Source of the DNA: Campylobacter ureolyticus ACS-301-V-Sch3b
GTDB lineage: Bacteria > Campylobacterota > Campylobacteria > Campylobacterales > Campylobacteraceae
Length of the DNA: 64,000 bases
Direction: 5' to 3'
Assembly: GCF_000413435.1 (NCBI RefSeq)
Contig: NZ_KE340326.1
Coordinates: 877,909-941,908, forward strand
Shown: in pieces, positions 52,362 to 60,321 of the stretch
Layout: each line of letters opens with the position of its first letter
Numbering within the stretch: the stretch's first letter is position 1
The notes under the pieces: model-generated
The model's database searches: none
What the model was told of the DNA's origin: nothing
The model's input: only the letters and a program-made list of their open reading frames with translations
Made by a program: the position numbers and the translations under genes

Positions 52362-52824
52362 TACTCATTTGCCAAAGGGCATTCAAGATAAGTTAATTAA
52401 AAAACTAAAATCATTAAAACCAAGAGAAATTTGGATTTTTGGAAGTTATGCTAAAGGAACTCCAAAGCCAAGTAGTGATATAGATCTTTTTGTGATTAAA
52501 AAAAAGATAAAAAAAGATTTTCACGAAGATATTGTAAATTTAAGAAATGAGCTAAATAAGCTAGGAAAAAAATATGGTATTGATATAGATCTTTTTATAG
52601 ATACAAAAGATTTAGTTGAAGAAAAACTTTTAGATGAAGATGAGTTTTACACTTCTGTTTTTGATGGAGCTAGTAGAATTTATACAAAAAAAGATGGGAT
52701 AAATATCTCAATTTTACTTCAAAAAAAGAGTTGGTTTGATAAAATTATGCAAAAAGTTAAAATTATTTTTATGAAATGTTTTGGAATTAAGGATAGCGAT
52801 GCTAAGAAAAATAGTGAAATTTAG
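52345..52824 (+). CDS. MNT-type nucleotidyltransferase-domain protein in the pst operon
   Basis: The 159-residue protein has an intact minimal nucleotidyltransferase core: IFGSYAKG (31-38), the Asp45-x-Asp47 metal pair in SSDIDLFV and the third Asp in GIDIDLFI (Asp82 region). The C-terminal 55 residues are basic and amphipathic with no known domain. Such proteins transfer a nucleotide (often AMP) to a protein or small molecule. MNT proteins are often antitoxins beside a HEPN toxin, but no HEPN gene is next to it. The start is GTG (52345) inside pstB, or possibly TTG (52354). Placement in the phosphate operon suggests a link to phosphate status, which is inference. Confidence 0.78.
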   Translation: MENLDNTHLPKGIQDKLIKKLKSLKPREIWIFGSYAKGTPKPSSDIDLFVIKKKIKKDFHEDIVNLRNELNKLGKKYGIDIDLFIDTKDLVEEKLLDEDEFYTSVFDGASRIYTKKDGINISILLQKKSWFDKIMQKVKIIFMKCFGIKDSDAKKNSEI

Positions 52825-53620
52825 TTTTATATTCTTATGTATAAATTTATTAAATGCTTATGAGCTTAAAGGATATGGTGCAACCTTTGCAGGTGATAAA
52901 GTGGTTGAACTTTCAAATTTATATAAATTAAAAACTAAAAATGAAATTTCATATTTTCCAATTGGATCAAGTGGTGGAATAAAACAAGTTTTGCTTAATA
53001 AAGCTGATTTTGCAATAGTTGATATAGCTTTTAAAGATGATAGTTTAGAGTTTATACCATTTATAAAAAGTCCAATTTCCATAAGTTACAATTTACCAAA
53101 TATTTCAAATTTGGTTTTAACTCCAAATTTGATATCTAAAATTTTTATAGGAAAAATTAAGTTTTGGAATGATAAAGAAATAGCTCTTTTAAATCCAAAT
53201 TTAAATCTGCCAAATGAAAAAATAATTTTTTTTCATAGATATGATGGATCTGGCACTACATTTACAATATCATCTTTTTTAAAAAACAATAGTGATTTTT
53301 GGAATTTGCAAAACAGTGAGTTTATAAATTTTAAGCTAGGAATTGGAAAAAAAGGAAATAAAGAAATAGCTCTTTTTATAAAACAAACTCCTTATTCTAT
53401 CGGATATGCAAGCTACTACTACACGCGAAATTTAAACTCAGTTTATTTGCAATATAAAGGTACAATTTCTCATCCAAAAGATGATAATTACCCTTTGCAA
53501 AATTATAGTTACTTTATATATAAAAAAGATAGTTCAAAAAAAGAGAATATTGAAAAATTTATTAAATTTATAAAACAAAATTACAATCCAAAAGATGATA
53601 AATTAAGCTATTTTGACTAA
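52799..53620 (+). CDS. Second PstS-like phosphate-binding protein
   Basis: I chose the ATG at 52799, which has AAGGA five bases upstream and a clean signal peptide ([20 protein letters not shown]). The mature part opens ELKGYGATFAGDKVVELS. It then has SYFPIGSSGGIKQVLL, ADFAIVDIAF, FIGKIKFWNDKEI and HRYDGSGTTFTISSFL, which match PstS segment by segment. At about 274 residues it is shorter than the operon's main PstS, with loops trimmed at the C-terminus. It overlaps the nucleotidyltransferase gene by 26 bases. It may bind phosphate with different affinity or sense it for the kinase. Confidence 0.83.
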   Translation: MLRKIVKFSFIFLCINLLNAYELKGYGATFAGDKVVELSNLYKLKTKNEISYFPIGSSGGIKQVLLNKADFAIVDIAFKDDSLEFIPFIKSPISISYNLPNISNLVLTPNLISKIFIGKIKFWNDKEIALLNPNLNLPNEKIIFFHRYDGSGTTFTISSFLKNNSDFWNLQNSEFINFKLGIGKKGNKEIALFIKQTPYSIGYASYYYTRNLNSVYLQYKGTISHPKDDNYPLQNYSYFIYKKDSSKKENIEKFIKFIKQNYNPKDDKLSYFD

Positions 53621-53658
53621 AATCAAGCTATTTTATTATAAATTTAACTTATTTGATA

Positions 53659-53664
53659 TAGAAT
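53659..53664 (+). promoter_or_regulatory. -10 box (TAGAAT) for the ABC-F gene
   Basis: TAGAAT preceded by GATA lies 27 bases before the TTG start at 53691, in the 70-base gap after the pst operon. AAGGA at about 53680 is the ribosome site. Confidence 0.45.
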
Positions 53665-53690
53665 AATAAAATTTATTATAAGGAAATTTA

Positions 53691-55643
53691 TTGGCACTTG
53701 TTGATTTAATAGATGTAAAAAAGAAATTTGGTACAAAAAGTATTTTAAATAATGCAAATTTAACTATAAACGATAAAGAGAGAATTGCCATTATTGGAAA
53801 AAATGGTGGCGGAAAATCAACTCTTATGAAAATAATTGCTGGAATTTATACACCTGATGAGGGAAGGGTTGTTACGCAAAATGGTATAAATGTGCAATAT
53901 CTTGAACAAGCTCCAAATTTCAAATCTCATTTTACAGTTGAACAAGCCATAAGATCAGAGCTTAAAGAGATATATAGTGCACTTGATGAATATACAAAAA
54001 CTTTAAATTTACTTTCCGATGATCCTCAAAATAAAGACTTAATACAAAAGCAAAACGAACTTAGCAAATTTATAGATACACACGATGCGTGGAATATAGA
54101 AAATAAAATAACTCGTGTAATTGAGCATTTCGAACTTGATGAGTTTAAAGATAGAGCTATTTCAACTTTAAGTGGTGGCGAGATAAGGCGTGTCGCGCTT
54201 GGCGGACTAATACTAAAAAAACCAGATGTGCTTTTACTGGATGAGCCAACAAACCATCTTGATGTTTATATGGTTAAATTTTTAGAGGAAATGATTATTT
54301 CTAGTAACCAAACAATAGTTTTTATAAGTCATGATAGATATTTTATAGAACGCCTTGCTAATCGCTGTATTGAAATAGAAGATGGTGAAATTCAAAGTTT
54401 TGATGGTGGATATGAAAATTATTTAATTAAAAAACAAGAAATGCTATCTTCTATGCAAAAAAGCTACGAAACTTTAATAAAAACTTTAAAAAGTGAAGAA
54501 GAGTGGCTTAGGCGCGGAGTAAAAGCTAGACTAAAAAGAGATGAAGGAAGAAAACAACGCGTTATTCAAATGCGAGAAGCTGCAAAGAAAAATCCTGGAA
54601 TTATACGAAAAGTAAAACTTGAGCTAGAAAGAGCAAACGTTAGTTTTAATCATGGTGGACTTGGGCAAAATAGAAAAAAAATGCTTTTTGAGTGTGTAAA
54701 TTTAACAAAAGCATTGGGTGGAAAAACACTTTTTAAAAATTTTAATACAAGAGTTTTGCAAGGTGAGAGGATTGGGATAGTAGGAAAAAACGGAAGTGGA
54801 AAAAGCACACTTTTAAAAACATTTTTAGGGCGAATTTCGCCTGATAGTGGAGTTATAAAAAAAGGTGAATTAAAAATCGGGTATTTCGATCAAATGAGAG
54901 AAGGCATTAACGACGATGATAGCTTAATAGAAGTTTTTTGCCCAAATGGCGGGGACCATGTTTGGGTTAGAGGCAGATATATGCATGTATATGGCTATTT
55001 AAAAAACTTTCTTTTCCCAAAAGAGTTTTTAACTCAAAAGGTTGGCTCTTTAAGTGGAGGAGAAAAAAATAGGGTAGCTTTGGCTTTACTTTTTACAAAA
55101 GAGTATGATTGCTTAATTTTAGATGAGCCTACAAACGACCTTGACATTGCTACAATTAATATCTTAGAAGAGTATTTAATGAGCTTTGAAGGTGCTGTTA
55201 TAATCGTAAGCCATGATAGATATTTTGTAGATAAAGTTACAAATAAGCTTTGGATTTTTGAAAATAGCGGAAATATTAATCAAACATACATGCCATATAG
55301 TGAGTATTTAGAACTTGAAGATGAGATCGAAGAGCTTGATGAAATAGAAAAAGATGCCAAAGAAAAAGCAAATGAGCAACAAGCTCAAAAAAGCTTACAA
55401 CCAAAAACTCAAACAAAACTAAGCTTTAAACAAAATAAAATTTTAAATGAGTATCCAGCTGAAATAGAAAGACTTGAAAACCGTATAAAAGAGCTAAATC
55501 ACGCACTTTCAACACCTGAAATTTATAAAGAAGTAGGGATTCAATCTCTTTTTGAAGAACTAGAAGAAAAAAAGGGAATTTTAACAAATATGGAAAATGA
55601 GTATTTTGAAGTTTTAGCGTTGGCTGAGAGTTTTAAAAACTAA
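53691..55643 (+). CDS. ABC-F family ATPase (Uup/EttA-like)
   Basis: Two ABC modules in one 650-residue chain without membrane segments define ABC-F. Module one has Walker A GKNGGGKST (about 36-44), LSGGEIRRVALG and LLLDEPTNHLD. Module two has GKNGSGKST, LSGGEKNRVALA and LILDEPTNDLD. The linker between them (about 240-310) is the charged P-site-tRNA-interacting motif. A C-terminal coiled coil (about 585-645), as in Uup, binds DNA or the ribosome. These proteins act on stalled ribosomes. It starts at TTG with AAGGA seven bases before it. Uup is the nearest guess because of the C-terminal coiled coil. Confidence 0.92.
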   Translation: MALVDLIDVKKKFGTKSILNNANLTINDKERIAIIGKNGGGKSTLMKIIAGIYTPDEGRVVTQNGINVQYLEQAPNFKSHFTVEQAIRSELKEIYSALDEYTKTLNLLSDDPQNKDLIQKQNELSKFIDTHDAWNIENKITRVIEHFELDEFKDRAISTLSGGEIRRVALGGLILKKPDVLLLDEPTNHLDVYMVKFLEEMIISSNQTIVFISHDRYFIERLANRCIEIEDGEIQSFDGGYENYLIKKQEMLSSMQKSYETLIKTLKSEEEWLRRGVKARLKRDEGRKQRVIQMREAAKKNPGIIRKVKLELERANVSFNHGGLGQNRKKMLFECVNLTKALGGKTLFKNFNTRVLQGERIGIVGKNGSGKSTLLKTFLGRISPDSGVIKKGELKIGYFDQMREGINDDDSLIEVFCPNGGDHVWVRGRYMHVYGYLKNFLFPKEFLTQKVGSLSGGEKNRVALALLFTKEYDCLILDEPTNDLDIATINILEEYLMSFEGAVIIVSHDRYFVDKVTNKLWIFENSGNINQTYMPYSEYLELEDEIEELDEIEKDAKEKANEQQAQKSLQPKTQTKLSFKQNKILNEYPAEIERLENRIKELNHALSTPEIYKEVGIQSLFEELEEKKGILTNMENEYFEVLALAESFKN

Positions 55644-55689
55644 ATTTATTTAGATTTGCTTTTTAATATCCTTATATAAAAATATAATA

Positions 55690-55794
55690 CTATTTTTTGA
55701 CTTTTATCTTTTTTAATGTATTAATCATTTGAGCAAAGATTTTATTAATTTCTAAATCGTAATGTGCAAGTGAATCAAAAAAGTGTTTAAATAA
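55690..55794 (-). pseudogene. 34-codon open stretch without start, possible gene remnant
   Basis: In the 194-base gap between the ABC-F and nhaC genes the minus strand reads a soluble-looking peptide containing FDSLAHYDLEINKIFAQM and ending in lysines before TAG (55690-55692). It is bounded upstream by a stop and has no start codon except an internal ATG. It may be the tail of a decayed gene. I do not recognise the family. Confidence 0.2.
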
Positions 55795-55813
55795 TTAAAT
55801 TATTAAAATTTAA

Positions 55814-55833
55814 AGGGTGTAAATTTACACCCT
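55814..55833 (-). terminator. Hairpin terminator after nhaC
   Basis: A 20-base perfect palindrome, AGGGTGTAAA plus its complement, lies four bases after the nhaC stop. Read on the minus strand, it is followed by TTAAATTTTAAT, a T-rich tail. Confidence 0.6.
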
Positions 55834-55837
55834 AAAT

Positions 55838-57535
55838 TTACTCAACCTTTTTACCAATTATTTTTAAGATAATAAATATAAAAATTACTCCAAGTGCCAA
55901 TGAAAACACTACCGGTAGTCCAAAAGATACAGGTAAATAGCCAATAACTATAGAAATTGCACCTATTAATAACGCATAAGGCATCTGTGTTGAGACGTGA
56001 TCTATGTGGTTACATCCTGCTCCCATTGAAGAAAGTATTGTCGTATCTGATATCGGTGAACAGTGATCGCCAAATATCGCACCTGTTAATACAGAGCCAA
56101 TATTTATTATCATATATGAGTGAAGCGCGTGTTCTGTTAAGCCATTGTATCCGCCTATTGCAAAAGCTAAAGGTATGGCAAGTGGCATTAAAATACCCAT
56201 TGTTCCATAGCTTGTTCCTGTGGAAAATGAGATAAATGATCCTAGTATAAAAATAGTTGTTGGAAGAACCCAAAGTGGAACTGAATCTGATAAAATTCCT
56301 ACCAAATATCTTGAAGTTCCTAAATCTTTAATAATTGAACTAAGCGACCATGCAAGTAGTAAAATAACTATTGTGATTATCATAGTTTTCCAACCCTTTA
56401 CCCAAACACTAATTGCTTCGCTAATTGTAAATATTTTTCTATAAACACCCATAAAAATAGCAACTACAGTTGCAAAAAGCGCAGCTTGAAAAAGCACAAC
56501 CGAAGCATCAGCATTACCAAAAGTTTCTCTTAAAGCAAATAGTGAAAAAGGATCAGCTTTGACTTGTTCTAAAATTTCACCTTCTAATGCTCCAAGGCCA
56601 TTTAGATAAAAACCTAAAATAGCACCAAACATTAAAACTAAAATTGGAATTATTGCATTTGATGTTTGAAGCTTAACACCTGCTTTAGGAAGAATTGATT
56701 TATCCTCTATATCATCCATTTTTATATGGTTTTTAGATGTTGTTATGCCTGTTGTTCTAGCCCTTATCTCAGCTTTATACATAGGGCCAAATTCTCTTGC
56801 TGTAATGGCTGTAGCAAAAACAAAAATTATCATAAATATATTATAAAATCTATACGGAAGTGTCTCTAGAAATATTGCAAATGCATTTACATCAGTCATT
56901 CCAATGATTTCATAAGAAGACTTTATAACAGAAAGCTCATACCCAATCCATGTTGAGATTATAGCTATTCCAGAAATAGGAGCAGCTGTTGCGTCTATAA
57001 TAAAAGCAAGTTTTTCTCTTGAAACTTTAAATTTATCAGTAACTGGGCGCATTACAGGTCCGACAATAAGAGCATTAGCGTAATCGTCAAAGAAAACAAA
57101 AAGTCCCATTAGCCAAGTTGAAATTTGTGATGATTTATGGTTTTTAGCTTTTTTTGCAAGCCACTCAGCGACTGCTTTTGTACCACCCATTCTTGTAATT
57201 AGTGCAACAACACCACCAATCGCTAAAACTTGAAGAATAATTCCTGCATTCCAAGGATCTGCCATTGAGTGAACCATTCTATTACAAACATTTACAAAAC
57301 CCTTTATAAAAGCACTAAAAATATTATCTTGTGTTATAAACATCATAAATGTTCCGCTAAAAACACCTATAAAAAGAGAAAAAATAACATCTTTTGTAAT
57401 AAAAGCCAATGTGATTGCAACAACTGGAGGAATGAGTGTTAAAATTCCAAATTTTTGAGCGTTTAAATCAGCCAACTCATTTCCAAACATAAGTATTGGA
57501 AGAAATAAAAAAATCGTAAAAATAAATCTTTTCAT
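55838..57535 (-). CDS. NhaC-family Na+/H+ antiporter
   Basis: The 565-residue integral membrane protein has about 12-13 hydrophobic helices and NhaC-family segments: FFDDYANALIVGPVMRPVTDK (about 148-168, with the paired Asp), DATAAPISGIAIISTWIGYE, SFISFSTGTSYGTMGILMPLAIPLA and FGDHCSPISDTTILSSMGAGC. An N-terminal helix looks like a signal segment. It should exchange Na+ for H+ or another cation-coupled substrate. Related proteins also exchange malate/lactate or tyrosine-derived amines, so the substrate is open. It has its own promoter (minus strand) and terminator, so it is a single-gene unit. Confidence 0.88.
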   Translation of the reverse strand: MKRFIFTIFLFLPILMFGNELADLNAQKFGILTLIPPVVAITLAFITKDVIFSLFIGVFSGTFMMFITQDNIFSAFIKGFVNVCNRMVHSMADPWNAGIILQVLAIGGVVALITRMGGTKAVAEWLAKKAKNHKSSQISTWLMGLFVFFDDYANALIVGPVMRPVTDKFKVSREKLAFIIDATAAPISGIAIISTWIGYELSVIKSSYEIIGMTDVNAFAIFLETLPYRFYNIFMIIFVFATAITAREFGPMYKAEIRARTTGITTSKNHIKMDDIEDKSILPKAGVKLQTSNAIIPILVLMFGAILGFYLNGLGALEGEILEQVKADPFSLFALRETFGNADASVVLFQAALFATVVAIFMGVYRKIFTISEAISVWVKGWKTMIITIVILLLAWSLSSIIKDLGTSRYLVGILSDSVPLWVLPTTIFILGSFISFSTGTSYGTMGILMPLAIPLAFAIGGYNGLTEHALHSYMIINIGSVLTGAIFGDHCSPISDTTILSSMGAGCNHIDHVSTQMPYALLIGAISIVIGYLPVSFGLPVVFSLALGVIFIFIILKIIGKKVE

Positions 57536-57570
57536 GTAAAACCATTTCTTTTTAATTTAATAAATTTCGC

Positions 57571-57576
57571 ATTATA
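57571..57576 (-). promoter_or_regulatory. -10 box (TATAAT, minus strand) for nhaC
   Basis: TATAAT on the minus strand lies 36 bases upstream of the nhaC start in the 141-base divergent gap with the Ste24-like gene. Confidence 0.5.
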
Positions 57577-57676
57577 ACAAATTTATTTGTAAAAACTGCT
57601 TTTTCATTATTTTTTTATTAAATTTATGCTAAATTACATTTTATAAAATCTTAGAATAAAAATTAATGGAGAATAT

Positions 57677-58882
57677 ATGCTTTATATACTAATAATACTG
57701 TTTTTGGCTTATAGCTTGTTTAAGATTTTTTTAGAAATTTGCGAGCTTAAATTTGTAAAAGAAGAGATAAAAAAAGAAGCTGTTATTTTAGATGAAAAAA
57801 CATACAAAGAAGCCGGAAATATTACTATTTTTAATAAAAAATTTGTTATTTTTACTTTGATATATGAATTTTTCATAACCATTTGTTGGCTTAGTTTTGG
57901 ATTAAGACTTTTGTATCAAAATATGGTTTTAAACAATACTATTTTTGAAAATTTAGTCTTTGTGATAAGCTTTTTTTTAATTGGTGGAATTTTAAGTTTG
58001 CCTATTGATATTTATTCTAAATTTGTAAAAGATAAAAAATTTGGTTTTTCAAATTTGAGTGTTAAAACTTTTTTATTTGATTTATTAAAATCTTTTTTAC
58101 TAAGTGTTATATTTGGCTCAATAGTTGTTTATTTGCTTTTAATTTGCATAAATTTTTTAGGAAATTTTTGGTGGTTTTGGGCTGCAATTTTATCATTTGT
58201 AATCGTTTTGATTATAAATTTTTTATATCCTACTTTAATCGCTCCACTTTTTAACAAAATGGAAATTTTAAAAGATGATGCTTTAAAAGAAAGCATTGAA
58301 GCACTTCTAAAAAAATGTGGATTTAAAAGTAGCGGTGTTTTTACAATCGATGCTAGCAAAAGAGATAATCGCCTAAACGCTTATTTTGGTGGTTTTGGAA
58401 GCTCTAAAAGAGTAGTTTTGTTTGATACACTTATAAAAAAACTTACAAAAGATGAAATTTTAGCTGTTTTAGGTCATGAACTAGGGCATTTTAAAAACAA
58501 AGATATTTTAAGAATTTTAGTTTTTTCAGCTATTTTATTTTTTGTTATTTTTGGTCTTTTGGGAAATTTGCCAGAAACCATTTTTAACGCTGTTGGAATT
58601 GAAAAAAGTGGTGGAAGTATTATAGTGATGATAGCCATTTTATCAAATTTGCTTTCATTTATTATAACTCCACTTCAATCTTTTTTAAGCAGAAAAAGAG
58701 AGTTTGCGGCTGATAAATTTGGTGCTAAAATGCAAAATAAAAATGACATGATAAATGCTCTAAAAAAGCTTGGAGGCGAGAATAAAGCTTTTCCTAAATC
58801 ACACAAGCTTTATTCAAATTTTTACCATTCTCATCCAACTTTGTATGAGCGAATTTGTGAGTTAAATGATGAAAATATTTGA
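57677..58882 (+). CDS. M48-family membrane metalloprotease (Ste24/CAAX protease 1-like)
   Basis: The 401-residue protein has a membrane helix at the N-terminus, several more (about 60-190), and the zinc motif His267-Glu268-xx-His271 in VLGHELGHFKNKD. The third ligand is in KREFAADKFG. The soluble C-terminal part has HKLYSNFYHSHPTLYERI. The plan is that of Ste24, not the smaller HtpX (about 290). In bacteria these proteases act in inner-membrane protein quality control. It has a GGAG ribosome site before the ATG at 57677 and overlaps prmC by 17 bases. Prenyl-protein processing is not implied. Confidence 0.9.
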   Translation: MLYILIILFLAYSLFKIFLEICELKFVKEEIKKEAVILDEKTYKEAGNITIFNKKFVIFTLIYEFFITICWLSFGLRLLYQNMVLNNTIFENLVFVISFFLIGGILSLPIDIYSKFVKDKKFGFSNLSVKTFLFDLLKSFLLSVIFGSIVVYLLLICINFLGNFWWFWAAILSFVIVLIINFLYPTLIAPLFNKMEILKDDALKESIEALLKKCGFKSSGVFTIDASKRDNRLNAYFGGFGSSKRVVLFDTLIKKLTKDEILAVLGHELGHFKNKDILRILVFSAILFFVIFGLLGNLPETIFNAVGIEKSGGSIIVMIAILSNLLSFIITPLQSFLSRKREFAADKFGAKMQNKNDMINALKKLGGENKAFPKSHKLYSNFYHSHPTLYERICELNDENI

Positions 58883-59687
58883 AGCTCTTAAAAAGGGTGA
58901 AGAACTTACAACATCTTTTGTTGCAAGGGAACTTTTAAAATTTCATCTAAATTTAAGTATGACTGAAATTTTACTTAGAATAAATGAAAATTTAGATCAT
59001 CCTCATAGATATTTTTTATTATTAAAAAGATATGAAGATGGCGAGCCGTTAGAGTACATAACGAGTAAAGCAAGTTTTTTAGATAGTGAGTTTTTTATAA
59101 AAAAAGGTGTTTTAATCCCTAGATTTGAAACTGAAATTTTAGTCAAAAAAGTCTATGAAGTTGCAAAAAATTTTACAAATCCTAAAATTTGTGAAATTGG
59201 TTTTGGAAGTGGAATAATTTCTTTAAGTCTTAAAAAAATGCTTCCAAGTTCCAATATAACAGCTACTGATATTTCAAAAACGGCCTTTGAAGTCGCAAAT
59301 ATAAATGCTAAAAATCTAAATTTAGATGTAAATTTTATAAACACATCTTATCTTGATGGCATAGATGATAGTTTTGATATCATAGTATCAAACCCACCAT
59401 ATATAAAAAATAGCTATAAACTTGATAAATGGGTTTTAAATGAGCCAAAAGAAGCACTTTTTGGTGGTGTTAAAGGATATGAAATTTTAGAACACATTAT
59501 TAATTTAAGTAAAGATAAAACAAGAATTCTAGCTTGTGAAATAGGCTATGATCAAAAAAGAGCTTTAAGTAAAATCTTAAAAGAAAATGGTTTTGAAGCT
59601 AAGTTTTATAAAGATTTAGCAGGTTTTGATAGAGTGTTTTTAGCCTCAAATTCAAATCTTTTTAAAGATGGTTTTGATGAATTATGA
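58866..59687 (+). CDS. prmC: Peptide chain release factor N5-glutamine methyltransferase
   Basis: PrmC (HemK) methylates the GGQ glutamine of release factors RF1/RF2, which is needed for efficient termination. The catalytic motif N176-P-P-Y179 is in IIVSNPPYIKNS. Motif I is CEIGFGSGIISLSL, and the N-terminal helical domain (1-75) contains the PLEYITSKASFLDSEF stretch that is typical of the family. The 273-residue length fits. Two ATGs occur in tandem at 58866 and 58869. The gene overlaps the protease gene upstream (17 bases) and the UDG-like gene downstream (20 bases). Confidence 0.94.
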   Translation: MMKIFEALKKGEELTTSFVARELLKFHLNLSMTEILLRINENLDHPHRYFLLLKRYEDGEPLEYITSKASFLDSEFFIKKGVLIPRFETEILVKKVYEVAKNFTNPKICEIGFGSGIISLSLKKMLPSSNITATDISKTAFEVANINAKNLNLDVNFINTSYLDGIDDSFDIIVSNPPYIKNSYKLDKWVLNEPKEALFGGVKGYEILEHIINLSKDKTRILACEIGYDQKRALSKILKENGFEAKFYKDLAGFDRVFLASNSNLFKDGFDEL

Positions 59688-60321
59688 TTTAATGTATATT
59701 TTAAAATCCTACAGGGCTTTTGGATATAAATTTATAGATGAAAGTGTTTTAAATTTGGTTAAAAAAAGCAAATTTAAAGACTTTGATGAATTGCAGCAAA
59801 ACCTTAATATTTGTGAATTATGTAATCTTTCAAAACAAAGAATTAATACTGTTTTTTCTAAAAATAAAAACGCTAAAATTATGATAATTTTAAAAAATCC
59901 AAGTGACATTCAAAATAAAACTGGAGATTTATTATCTTCAAAACTAGTTTTAGAGTTTAAAAACGAGCTTATTAATACCTTAAATTTAAGCGAAGATGAT
60001 TTATACTTTACTTTTATGGTAAAATGTCACTCAAATAAAGATATTAAACCTTATGATGAGAGTTTTCAAAGGTGTAAGCCATATCTTTTTGATGAGATTG
60101 AAAAACTAAATCCAAAGCTTATTTTAGCGATGGGTGATGAGTGTTTAAGTGCTATTTTTGAAGATTTTGAAATGTCTAGTTTAGAAACACTTCATGGTTA
60201 TGTTTTAAAATATAAAAAAAACTTTGTTTTGCCTATGTTTGATCTTGATTTTGTAAGGTTAAATCCAGCGAAAAAAGAGTTTTTTTTAAATGATATAAAA
60301 AAAATTAAAGAGTTGTTATGA
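59668..60321 (+). CDS. Uracil-DNA glycosylase-superfamily protein with diverged active site
   Basis: The 217-residue protein has the four-cysteine iron-sulfur pattern of family 4 uracil-DNA glycosylases: Cys49-xx-Cys52 in ICELCNL and Cys120-x15-Cys136. The fold's PKLILAMGDECLSAIF stretch follows. The catalytic motifs differ. The usual GEAPG motif reads LKNPSD (76-80), and the C-terminal HPS motif is not recognisable. Either the specificity changed or it no longer cuts uracil. It overlaps prmC by 20 bases and the next gene by four, so it is in one unit with them. ATG 59677 is an alternative start. Confidence 0.72.
   Translation: MVLMNYDLMYILKSYRAFGYKFIDESVLNLVKKSKFKDFDELQQNLNICELCNLSKQRINTVFSKNKNAKIMIILKNPSDIQNKTGDLLSSKLVLEFKNELINTLNLSEDDLYFTFMVKCHSNKDIKPYDESFQRCKPYLFDEIEKLNPKLILAMGDECLSAIFEDFEMSSLETLHGYVLKYKKNFVLPMFDLDFVRLNPAKKEFFLNDIKKIKELL

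Noticed and set aside
52781..52798. TTG start for the second PstS-like protein
   Set aside because: The ATG at 52799 has a better ribosome site (AAGGA, five bases) and begins directly with a proper signal peptide.
52345..53620. MNT–HEPN toxin–antitoxin pair
   Set aside because: The gene after the nucleotidyltransferase has a signal peptide and PstS motifs, and no HEPN-like helical protein lies on either side.
56010..56273. Open frames on both strands inside nhaC
   Set aside because: They coincide with conserved NhaC membrane segments read in other frames and show no independent gene signals.
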